A stretch of 64,000 nucleotides of DNA, taken from NCBI GenBank assembly GCA_027214345.1, contig JAPWHR010000003.1:372001-436000 (forward strand). Reading direction: 5' to 3'. This DNA is from Comamonadaceae bacterium G21597-S1 (lineage in GTDB: Bacteria; Pseudomonadota; Gammaproteobacteria; Burkholderiales; Burkholderiaceae_C). Under the pieces are notes generated by a model. The model was not told the DNA's origin. It did not search any database and was given only the letters and a program-made list of their open reading frames with translations. The translations under genes were made by a program, and so were the position numbers. Numbering within the stretch: the first letter of the stretch is position 1; each line of letters opens with the position of its first letter. This document shows positions 1-7,307 of the stretch, piece by piece.

Positions 1-63
1 GGCATCCGTGGTGCGCCGACCGCACAGGCCTTGGAAGACTTCCTGCGCGAGCGACACGGATGA
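1..63 (+). CDS. C-terminal end of an unidentified gene (cut by window start)
   Basis: The first 63 bases read in frame 1 as about 20 residues ending in FLRERHG followed by TGA. The stop overlaps the ATG of the aldo/keto reductase in an ATGA arrangement, which is typical of translationally coupled genes in this genome. The visible peptide is too short to identify a family. It is called a real gene tail only because of the overlap and the open frame. Confidence 0.5.
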   Translation, partial: GIRGAPTAQALEDFLRERHG

Positions 64-1100
64 AACGCAGAGCCCTGGACATGATCTTCCATCCCATGAC
101 CCATGGCCTGCGACTGGGCCTGGGCTGTGCCCCGCTGGGCAACCTGTTCGCCGCGATCGATGACGATGCGGCGCTGGCCCTGATACGCGGAGCCTGGGAC
201 TCGGGCTGTCGCAGCTTCGATACCGCGCCGCATTATGGCAATGGCCTGAGCGAACATCGGCTGGGCCAGGGCTTGCGCGGGCGCGACCGGGACAGCTTTA
301 CGTTGTCGTCGAAGGTTGGCCGGCTGCTACGGCCCGATGCGTCGGCGCCGCGCGCGCAAAACGGCTACGTCGACGTGTTGCCGTTCGTGCAGGCATGGGA
401 TTATTCGGCGCGTGGCGTGCGTCGCAGCGTCGAGGACAGCCTGCAGCGTCTGGGGCTGGCCCGGCTGGACGTCGCGTACGTGCACGACTGCGACGCCGGT
501 GTGCACGGCCCGGATTATCCGCGCGTGTTGCGCCAGGTGGTTGAAGAGGCCTTGCCCGAATTGCACCGCATGCGTGACGAGGGCTTGCTGCGCCACGTCG
601 GCCTGGGTGTCAACGACGTGCAGGTGTGCCTGGACGTGCTGGCGCGGGCCGAGCTGGACTGCCTGCTGCTGGCCGGTCGCTACAGCCTGGTGGATCACAC
701 CGCCCTGGCCGAGTTGCTGCCCGTGTGCGAACAGCGCGGCGTGCGTATTGCGTTGGGCGGCGTGTTCAACTCGGGCATCCTGGCCACCGGTGTGCGGGGC
801 AGTGCCGGCGCGCCACCCCGGTTCAACTATGACCGGGCGCCGCAGCACTGGATCGACCGGGTGGCGGCGGTCGAGGATGCCTGTGCCCGGCATGCGGTGC
901 CGCTGCGGGCGGCGGCGCTGCAGTTCCCGCTGGCCCATCCGGCGGTCGACATCGTCTTGCTCGGCCCGCAGGACCTGTCGCAATGGGACGACGGCGTCGC
1001 GATGCTCGGGCATGCCGTGCCGCAGGCCTTCTGGCAGGCTTTGCACGCCGCCGGGCTGGTGCCGCCAGCCGCGCCGCTGCCGGCACCGGTCGGCCGTTGA
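60..1100 (+). CDS. Aldo/keto reductase (D-threo-aldose 1-dehydrogenase/L-fucose dehydrogenase type)
   Basis: A 346-residue TIM-barrel oxidoreductase, expected to be a cytosolic NAD(P)-dependent enzyme acting on an aldehyde or sugar. The family signature is clear: a FDTAPHYGNG segment near residue 55 supplies the catalytic Asp and Tyr, SSKVGR near residue 85 the Lys, and a YVHD segment near residue 140 the His. This spacing is that of the fucose/aldose dehydrogenase and pyridoxal dehydrogenase subgroup rather than classical AKR1. The start overlaps the upstream stop by one base pair of ATGA, so it is probably the distal gene of an operon entering from the left. The precise substrate cannot be read from the sequence. 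Confidence 0.85.
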   Translation: MKRRALDMIFHPMTHGLRLGLGCAPLGNLFAAIDDDAALALIRGAWDSGCRSFDTAPHYGNGLSEHRLGQGLRGRDRDSFTLSSKVGRLLRPDASAPRAQNGYVDVLPFVQAWDYSARGVRRSVEDSLQRLGLARLDVAYVHDCDAGVHGPDYPRVLRQVVEEALPELHRMRDEGLLRHVGLGVNDVQVCLDVLARAELDCLLLAGRYSLVDHTALAELLPVCEQRGVRIALGGVFNSGILATGVRGSAGAPPRFNYDRAPQHWIDRVAAVEDACARHAVPLRAAALQFPLAHPAVDIVLLGPQDLSQWDDGVAMLGHAVPQAFWQALHAAGLVPPAAPLPAPVGR

Positions 1101-1205
1101 TCGCCGCTGTCATGCCTGCGGCCTGCCGGTGGCCACTTTTGCCAGGAACCGGCGCGGGGCCCTCGCGGACTTGATACGATGGGGGAAATTCCACCAGGAT
1201 CTTCC

Positions 1206-2678
1206 ATGAATGCACCGCTGCACCAGGAAATACCGCCATCCGTGCTGAACGACGCCCAGGCTCTGGATCACGCGAGCGCGCAATGGGACAACGACATCCT
1301 GGCCCGCCTGCAGGACTACATCCAGGTGCCTGCCAAGTCGCCCGGCTTCGATGCGGCCTGGGCCGAGCATGGCCATATCGAGACGGTCCTGCGCTCGGCC
1401 GCCGACTGGGTCCAGGCGCAGAAGGTCGCCGGGCTGCGCCTGGAGATCGTGCGCATCGATGGCCGAACCCCCGTGCTGTTCTTCGAACTCGATGCGACGC
1501 GGCCCGACTCCACCCAGACCGTGCTGATGTACGGCCACCTGGACAAGCAGCCCGAATTCAGTGGTTGGCGCAACGACCTGGGGCCCTGGACGCCCAAGTA
1601 CGAAGACGGCAAGCTGTACGGGCGCGGCGGTGCCGACGACGGTTACGCGGTCTATGCCAGCATCGCTGCGGTGCAGGCGCTCAAGGCGCAGGGCGTGCCG
1701 CATCCCCGCATCGTCGGCCTGATCGAGACCTGCGAGGAAAGCGGCTCCTACGACCTGTTGCCGTATGTCGACGCGTTGCGGCCGCGCCTGGGCGATGTTG
1801 CCTTGGTCGTGTGCCTGGACTCCGGCGCCGGCAACTACGACCAGCTGTGGCTGACAACCAGCCTGCGCGGCATGGCCAGCGGCACGCTCAAGGTCGAGGT
1901 GCTGACCGAAGGCATCCATTCCGGCGATGCTTCGGGTCTGGTGCCGTCGAGTTTCCGCATCATGCGCCAGGTGCTGGACCGCCTCGAGGACAGCGCCACC
2001 GGCCGCCTGTTGCCGGCCAGTTTCCATTGCGAGGTGCCGGCGGACCGGCTGGCGCAAGCGCAGGCCACTGCGGCCATCCTGGGCGACGAGGTGACGCGGC
2101 GTTTCCCCTGGGCGCATTACGACTGCGAGGGGTCGCGGACCTTCGTGTTGCCCACCACCACCGACCCGGTCCAGGCGCTGATCAACCGCACCTGGACGCC
2201 GACGCTCAGCGTCACCGGCGCCGAGGGTTTTCCGTCGCTGGAGGATGCCGGCAACGTGTTGCGGCCCTACACCGCATTCAAGCTCAGCCTGCGCCTGCCG
2301 CCGCTGGTCGACGCCGCGCAGGCGGTGCAGGAGATGAAGGCCTTGCTGGAAGACAACGCCCCGTACCAGGCCCGGGTCACGTTCGAGAGCCATGGCGGCG
2401 CCACCGGCTGGAATGCGCCGGCGATGACGCCCTGGTTCGAACAGGCCCTGCATGCCGCATCCCGGGCGCAGTTCGGCGCGCCGTGCGGCACCATCGGCCA
2501 GGGTGGCACGATTCCGTTGATGAACATGCTCGAGCGCGGTTTTCCGACGGCGCAGATGATGGTCTGCGGCGTGCTCGGCCCCAAGAGCAATGCGCACGGG
2601 CCGAACGAGTTCCTGCATGTGCCGTTTGCCAAGAAGCTCACGGCCGCCGTGGCCAGGGTCATCGTCAGCCTGCCGTGA
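1206..2678 (+). CDS. M20 family metallopeptidase (dipeptidase-like)
   Basis: A 490-residue zinc peptidase, predicted cytosolic, that would hydrolyse dipeptides or related amides. The M20 metal-binding order is visible: MYGHLDKQPEF (His, then Asp), GRGGADDGYA (bridging Asp) and ETCEESGS (general-base Glu followed by a ligand Glu), with a dimerisation/lid domain in the middle. A longer frame begins at 1179, but the ATG at 1206 has an AGGA about seven bases upstream and starts the conserved N-terminus. It stands alone between the aldo/keto reductase and a hydrolase. The specificity (carnosinase-like, Xaa-His or other) is unresolved. Confidence 0.85.
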   Translation: MNAPLHQEIPPSVLNDAQALDHASAQWDNDILARLQDYIQVPAKSPGFDAAWAEHGHIETVLRSAADWVQAQKVAGLRLEIVRIDGRTPVLFFELDATRPDSTQTVLMYGHLDKQPEFSGWRNDLGPWTPKYEDGKLYGRGGADDGYAVYASIAAVQALKAQGVPHPRIVGLIETCEESGSYDLLPYVDALRPRLGDVALVVCLDSGAGNYDQLWLTTSLRGMASGTLKVEVLTEGIHSGDASGLVPSSFRIMRQVLDRLEDSATGRLLPASFHCEVPADRLAQAQATAAILGDEVTRRFPWAHYDCEGSRTFVLPTTTDPVQALINRTWTPTLSVTGAEGFPSLEDAGNVLRPYTAFKLSLRLPPLVDAAQAVQEMKALLEDNAPYQARVTFESHGGATGWNAPAMTPWFEQALHAASRAQFGAPCGTIGQGGTIPLMNMLERGFPTAQMMVCGVLGPKSNAHGPNEFLHVPFAKKLTAAVARVIVSLP

Positions 2679-2768
2679 GGCCAGCGCGCGTGAACGGCAT
2701 GCCCCGGGACCGCAGGTCGGACATCGCGCCGTCGCTGTGGCCGGACGGGAACGGATCGCAGGTGCACC

Positions 2769-3611
2769 ATGGCTGAGACCAATTTCAGCCCGCTGACCGC
2801 ACGCGACGGTACCAATCTGGTCGTGATGGACTGGCCCCTCAAGAAGGCGCCCGTGCGTGGCGTGGTGCTGATCGTCCACGGCCTGGGTGAACATGCGTGG
2901 CGCTACGATCACGTGGCCGCGCGGCTCAACGACTGGGGCTTTGCGGTACGGGCCTACGACCAGTACGGCCATGGCGAGTCCATGGGCCAGCGCGGGGCCT
3001 TGCCCTCCGACGACCGGCTGCTGCAGGACCTGGCCGAGGTGGTCGACGAGTCGCGGGCGCGCATGCACGATTCGACGCCGCTGATCGTGCTGGGCCACAG
3101 CATGGGCGGCCTCGTGGCGGCGCAATTCGTCGCCCAGGGGCTGCGGACGATCGAGGGGCTGGTGTTGTCCTCACCGGCGCTGGACGCGGGGCTCAGTGGC
3201 GTGCAGAAACTGCTGGTGGCCGTGTTGCCGAAGATCGCGCCGAACCTGCGAGTGGGCAATGGGCTCAATGCCGACTACCTTTCGCACGATCCGGCGGTTG
3301 TGGCGCGCTACAAGGCCGACCCGCTGGTGCACGACCGGATCTCGGCGCGCCTGGCGCGTTTCATTGCCGATGGCGGGCCGCAGGTCGTGGCTGCGGCGCC
3401 CGCGTGGAGCCTGCCGACCCTGCTGATGTATGCAGGCGACGACCGGCTGGTGGATCCGTCCGGCAGCCGTGCCTTCGCCGCACAGGCGCCGAAGGCCGTT
3501 GTGACCTCACGGTGCTTCGAGCCGCTGTACCACGAGATCTTCAACGAGGCAGTGCCCGACAACGAGCAGGTGTTCGCACAACTGCGGTCCTGGCTGGACG
3601 AACACTTCTGA
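2769..3611 (+). CDS. Alpha/beta hydrolase, monoacylglycerol lipase-like (serine aminopeptidase S33 fold)
   Basis: A 280-residue serine hydrolase of the lysophospholipase/monoglyceride lipase type. The oxyanion segment is LIVHGLGEHAWRY. The nucleophile elbow is GHSMGG near residue 116, the acid is probably in YAGDDRLVDP near residue 230, and the His lies in LYHEIFNE near residue 258, giving an intact triad in the usual order. No signal peptide is seen, so the cytosol is likely. It lies 90 bp after the M20 peptidase gene and converges on yidB across a perfect palindrome. Ester substrate preference cannot be predicted. Confidence 0.85.
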   Translation: MAETNFSPLTARDGTNLVVMDWPLKKAPVRGVVLIVHGLGEHAWRYDHVAARLNDWGFAVRAYDQYGHGESMGQRGALPSDDRLLQDLAEVVDESRARMHDSTPLIVLGHSMGGLVAAQFVAQGLRTIEGLVLSSPALDAGLSGVQKLLVAVLPKIAPNLRVGNGLNADYLSHDPAVVARYKADPLVHDRISARLARFIADGGPQVVAAAPAWSLPTLLMYAGDDRLVDPSGSRAFAAQAPKAVVTSRCFEPLYHEIFNEAVPDNEQVFAQLRSWLDEHF

Positions 3612-3628
3612 ACGGGCGTACGCCCGTT
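3611..3628. terminator. 18-bp perfect palindrome between convergent genes
   Basis: AACGGGCGTACGCCCGTT is self-complementary. It sits exactly between the stop of the hydrolase gene and the stop of yidB, where a bidirectional terminator would be. There is no long T tract, so intrinsic termination is plausible but weak. Confidence 0.5.
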
Positions 3629-3632
3629 CCGA

Positions 3633-4097
3633 TCAGGGCTTGTTGCCGAGCAGGCCGCCCAGCATGCCCATCAGCTCATTGCTGCTGCCCAGGCCACCGG
3701 CTGGCGCCTGGCCTTGCGGGGTCAGCTTGTCGATCAGCCCTGGCAGGACCTGCGAGACCTGGCTGGCGGCGTCCGATGGCTGGGTGCCGAGTTTCGATGC
3801 CAGCATGGACAACGCGTCCCCGCCCAGGACCTGTTCGATCTGCGGGCCGGACACCGGCAGGTTCTCGCCGCTGCCGATCCAGGACTGGATCAGCTCGCCA
3901 AGTCCAGCCTGTTGAAACCGCGCCAGCAGGCCACCGAGACCGCCCACCGGTCCGTCGTTGCCGAGCATGGCGACAAGCGCCTGCACGACCTTCGGATTGC
4001 TCGCCAATGTGCCCAGCAGTCCACCGAGTCCTCCCGTGCCGGCTACCTTGTCGGTGCCGCCCTGCACTGCGCCGAGTACCGAATCCAATAGTCCCAT
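3633..4097 (-). CDS. YidB family protein (DUF937)
   Basis: A small 154-residue glycine-rich protein. The N-terminus MGLLDSVLGAVQGG, the repeated GGLGGLL segments and the helical middle (SWIGSGENLPVSGPQIEQVLG) are typical of the YidB/DUF937 family, which is widespread in Proteobacteria and has no established biochemical role. No signal peptide or membrane segment is evident. It is transcribed toward the hydrolase gene. The MFS gene just upstream on the same strand ends 37 bp before it, so read-through from the rsmE-MFS unit is possible. Confidence 0.8.
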   Translation of the reverse strand: MGLLDSVLGAVQGGTDKVAGTGGLGGLLGTLASNPKVVQALVAMLGNDGPVGGLGGLLARFQQAGLGELIQSWIGSGENLPVSGPQIEQVLGGDALSMLASKLGTQPSDAASQVSQVLPGLIDKLTPQGQAPAGGLGSSNELMGMLGGLLGNKP

Positions 4098-4134
4098 GGT
4101 CTACCTCCCTTTTCGCTGGTCAATGGTCACTGGC

Positions 4135-5313
4135 TTACAACGCGGGCTCGCGACGGGTCGCTACCCGCCATGCCAGCCAGCCCAGTGCGGCGGCGGTCAG
4201 CGCAACCGGCACCAGGGAACCGAGGTTCAACAGTCGCCAGCCCTGGGTCGTGACCAGTGCGCCGGAGGCGAACGAGGTCACCGCCATCACGGCGAACACG
4301 CAGAAATTGATGGCGGCCTGTGCGCGGTCCTTTTCCTCGGGGCGGTAGGACTTGAGCGACAGCGTGGTGCTGCCGGTGAACAGGAAATTCCAACCGATCC
4401 CCAGCAGAAACAGCGCGATCACGAACTGGTGCAGTTCGACGCCGGACAAGGCGATGACGATGCACAACAGGTTGAGCACCACGCCGACCGCCATGATCTG
4501 CAGCGTGCCGAAGCGCCGGATCAGGTGGCCGGTGAAGAAGCCCGGCGCGAACATGCCGATGACATGCCACTGCAGCACGAAGGCGGTGTCCTCGAACGGC
4601 AGTTCGCAGACCTGCATGGCCAGCGGCGTGGCCGCCATCAGCAGGTTCATGACGCCATAGCCGAGCGCGGCGCCCAGCGTCGAGACGATGAAGATCGGCT
4701 GGCGCATGATGAGCGACAGTGGCCGGCCCTTCGGGTCGCCGGCGACCTTGGGCGGCACTGGGGGAAACTGCATGCGCGCCATCAACACCATCGAGATCAC
4801 CGCCACGACGGCCAGCGCCAGATAGGCGCCGACGAACGGGGTTTCCGTCAAGGTCTTGGTCCGGGTTGCGATGTTCGGCCCGATCACGGCGCCGACCAGG
4901 CCGCCGGCGAGCACCAGCGAGATGGCTTTTTCCCGGTAGCTCGGCTCGGACAACTCGGCGGCTGCGAACCGGTACAGCTGGCCGTTGGCGTTGTAATAAC
5001 CCGCCACGATTGTGGCCGCCACCAGCAGCCAGAAGCTGTGTGCCATTACGGCATAGGCACAGGCCAGCGCGGACACCAGCGCCACGGCCAGGCCGATCTG
5101 GAACGACACCTTGCGTCCCCAGGCACTTTGCGTGCGGGCGACCAGCGGCGTGCTCAAGGCACCGCCGACCACGTAGGCCATCACCGGCAACGTGGCCATC
5201 CAGCCCAGCGGCGCCAGGCTCAGCCCGATCAGGCCGTTGATGGCGATGAAGATGATGTTGTTCGTCAGCAGCAAGGCCTGACAGATCGCCAGCAGCCAGA
5301 GGTTACGGTTCAT
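4135..5313 (-). CDS. MFS transporter
   Basis: A 392-residue integral membrane protein with about twelve hydrophobic segments and the major facilitator signature between helices 2 and 3 (VARTQSAWGRKVSF). The reading frame is open far upstream to 5628, but the conserved start MNRNLWLLAICQ is at 5313, and its ATG overlaps the rsmE stop (ATGA). The substrate is not identifiable; drug/metabolite efflux is the usual default for this subgroup. Translational coupling to rsmE suggests co-expression rather than a shared function. Confidence 0.85.
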   Translation of the reverse strand: MNRNLWLLAICQALLLTNNIIFIAINGLIGLSLAPLGWMATLPVMAYVVGGALSTPLVARTQSAWGRKVSFQIGLAVALVSALACAYAVMAHSFWLLVAATIVAGYYNANGQLYRFAAAELSEPSYREKAISLVLAGGLVGAVIGPNIATRTKTLTETPFVGAYLALAVVAVISMVLMARMQFPPVPPKVAGDPKGRPLSLIMRQPIFIVSTLGAALGYGVMNLLMAATPLAMQVCELPFEDTAFVLQWHVIGMFAPGFFTGHLIRRFGTLQIMAVGVVLNLLCIVIALSGVELHQFVIALFLLGIGWNFLFTGSTTLSLKSYRPEEKDRAQAAINFCVFAVMAVTSFASGALVTTQGWRLLNLGSLVPVALTAAALGWLAWRVATRREPAL

Positions 5314-6074
5314 GCGAGCAGTGTAAGTGCCGCCAGCGCGGCGGTTTCCGAGCGCAGCGTGCGTGCGCCCAGCGACACCGCGCGGTGTCCGGCGGCGATG
5401 GCCTGAGTCTCTTCGGCCGCACTCAGGCCGCCTTCGGGGCCGCACAGGAACACGATGTCGACAGCCACCGCACCCGCGCCGGCGCGCCAATGCGCCAGCG
5501 GCTCGGAGCCGGGCCGCAGGGACAGGACCAGCGCCGCCGCACCATGCCCGGATGGTTCGGCGGGGCGGCGCATCCATTGCGCCAGCGTCATGGGTGCGTG
5601 CACCCGGGCCACCTGGTTGCGGCCGCATTGTTCGCAGGCGGAGATGGCGATGCTTTGCCAGTGCGAGAGCTTCTTCAGGCTGCGTTGCGCGTCCAGGCGC
5701 ACGACGCTGCGTTCGGTCATCAAGGGCTGAATGCTCGCCGCGCCGAGCTCGGTGGCCTTTTCGACCAGCCAGTCCATGCGTTCATTGGCAGGGATACCGA
5801 TGGCCAGATGCAGGCGATGCGGGGTCTCGCGCTCCACCGGGTCGTGTGCCCCGACCTGCACCTGCACCGATTGGCGCCCCATCGCGGTCACGGTGGCGGC
5901 AAACTCCCCGCCCGGCGGCGTTCCGTCCGGATGCCCGAACAAGGTGATGGCTGCGCCCGGTTGCAGCCGCAGCACCTGCACGTGGCGTGCCGCCGCGGCC
6001 GGCAGGTCCAGTGTCATGCCGCTGCTCAGCGGCACGGGGCAATGAAAGCGGGGTCCGCCCGGCACGGTGGTCAA
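5310..6074 (-). CDS. rsmE: 16S rRNA (uracil-1498-N3)-methyltransferase RsmE
   Basis: A 254-residue SPOUT-class methyltransferase that would use S-adenosylmethionine to methylate N3 of U1498 of 16S rRNA in the assembled 30S subunit. The N-terminal PUA-like part (RFHCPVPLSSGMTLDLP, ARHVQVLRL) and the C-terminal trefoil-knot motifs FLCGPEGGLSAAE and SLGARTLRSETAALAAL are diagnostic. Length matches the family (about 240-250). Its stop codon overlaps the start of the MFS gene. The start at 6074 lies 21 bp beyond the amgK stop. Confidence 0.95.
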   Translation of the reverse strand: MTTVPGGPRFHCPVPLSSGMTLDLPAAAARHVQVLRLQPGAAITLFGHPDGTPPGGEFAATVTAMGRQSVQVQVGAHDPVERETPHRLHLAIGIPANERMDWLVEKATELGAASIQPLMTERSVVRLDAQRSLKKLSHWQSIAISACEQCGRNQVARVHAPMTLAQWMRRPAEPSGHGAAALVLSLRPGSEPLAHWRAGAGAVAVDIVFLCGPEGGLSAAEETQAIAAGHRAVSLGARTLRSETAALAALTLLA

Positions 6075-6095
6075 CGCGCGGGTCGCGGGCGCATG

Positions 6096-7217
6096 CTACA
6101 TCCGGCCGTAGGCAAAGCCGCTGCGCTCCTCGATGCCTTCAACCTGGTCGACCAGGCGCAGGAGCGGCTTGAGTTCGCGATAACGCGCGGCGGTGGCACG
6201 GATGTACTGGATGAAGCGGGGGGTGTCGGCCAGGTATTGGGGTTTGCCATCGCGCAGTGTCAGCCGGGCGAAGATGCCGGCCACCTTGAGATGGCGCTGC
6301 AGGCCCATCCATTCGACGCCGCGGTAGAAGGCGCCAAAGTCCGCGCCCACGGGCAGCTCGGCGGCGCGGGCCTTTTCCCAGTAGCGGATGGTCACGTCGA
6401 GCACGAACTCCTCGTCCCAGCTCAGGAACGCGTCACGCATCAGGCTGGCGATGTCGTAGGTGATCGGCCCGAACACGGCATCCTGGAAATCGAGCACGCC
6501 CAGGACCGGATGCGCCCCGGCCGTGCCGTCGCCTGGCGGCGGCATCATCAGGTTGCGCGGCATGAAATCCCGGTGGACGTAGACGCCGGGCCAGGACAGG
6601 TTCTCGCGCACGATCTGTGCGAACGTGGACGCCAGCGTGTCCAGCATGCGGGTGTCGGGCACGACGCCCCGATGCTGCTGCAGGTACCACTGCGGAAAAA
6701 GCCCGAGCTCGCGTTGCAGCAAGGCCTCGTCGTAGTCCGGCAACACGCCGGGCCGCGACGCGCGTTGCCAGTCGACCAGTGCGTCGACCGCCCCCAGGTA
6801 AAGCCCCAGATTGGCGTGCGCGTGGTCCTGGTCGATCGCCTGCAACATGGTCTTGCGACCCAGGTCGCTGAGCAGCAGGAATCCGTGGGTGCGATCCCAG
6901 GCCAGCACCTGCGGCACCCGCAGGCCGGCGGCGGCCATCAGCTCCGCGACATGGACAAAAGGTTCGCAGTTTTCCTTGTCGGGCGGCGCATCCATGATGA
7001 TGCGGGTTTCGCCCGCGCCGTCGATGCGCAGGTAGCGGCGGAAACTGGCGTCGGCCGACGCCAGGCGCACGCTGGCCGGATCGAGGCCATGCCCCGGAGC
7101 GACTTCGCCGAGCCAGTGCATGAATGCCGCGTGCCGCTGCGGATCGGCCCAGGTCACCGTGGTGTCGTGCTCAGGCGCCGGATTGGACCGGCGGTCGGGG
7201 ATGGCGGTTTCGCTCAT
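6096..7217 (-). CDS. amgK: N-acetylmuramate/N-acetylglucosamine kinase AmgK (aminoglycoside-phosphotransferase fold)
   Basis: A 373-residue kinase of the APH fold. The catalytic loop YVHRDFMPRNLM (HxDxxxxN) and the Mg-binding LDFQDAVFGP are intact near residues 230-265. AmgK phosphorylates MurNAc/GlcNAc at the anomeric position in cell-wall recycling and is classically encoded next to murU and lptD. Here it is divergent from lptD with 90 bp between, which supports the assignment. The partner uridylyltransferase murU is in the same window but 15 kb away. An unrelated aminoglycoside-type phosphotransferase is the alternative, and is less likely given the context. Confidence 0.8.
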   Translation of the reverse strand: MSETAIPDRRSNPAPEHDTTVTWADPQRHAAFMHWLGEVAPGHGLDPASVRLASADASFRRYLRIDGAGETRIIMDAPPDKENCEPFVHVAELMAAAGLRVPQVLAWDRTHGFLLLSDLGRKTMLQAIDQDHAHANLGLYLGAVDALVDWQRASRPGVLPDYDEALLQRELGLFPQWYLQQHRGVVPDTRMLDTLASTFAQIVRENLSWPGVYVHRDFMPRNLMMPPPGDGTAGAHPVLGVLDFQDAVFGPITYDIASLMRDAFLSWDEEFVLDVTIRYWEKARAAELPVGADFGAFYRGVEWMGLQRHLKVAGIFARLTLRDGKPQYLADTPRFIQYIRATAARYRELKPLLRLVDQVEGIEERSGFAYGRM

Positions 7218-7307
7218 GGATAATCCATTCTACAAAGCCGCCGTCCGGCGGCCCCGCCTGCCTGCCTGATTCCGCCATCGCCTGATCTTCCATACCCCGA
7301 CCACCCG

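Noticed and set aside
1110-3125. A 671-codon minus-strand frame opposite the M20 peptidase and the hydrolase
   Set aside because: Antisense to two genes with complete active-site motifs; its composition is that of a shadow frame.
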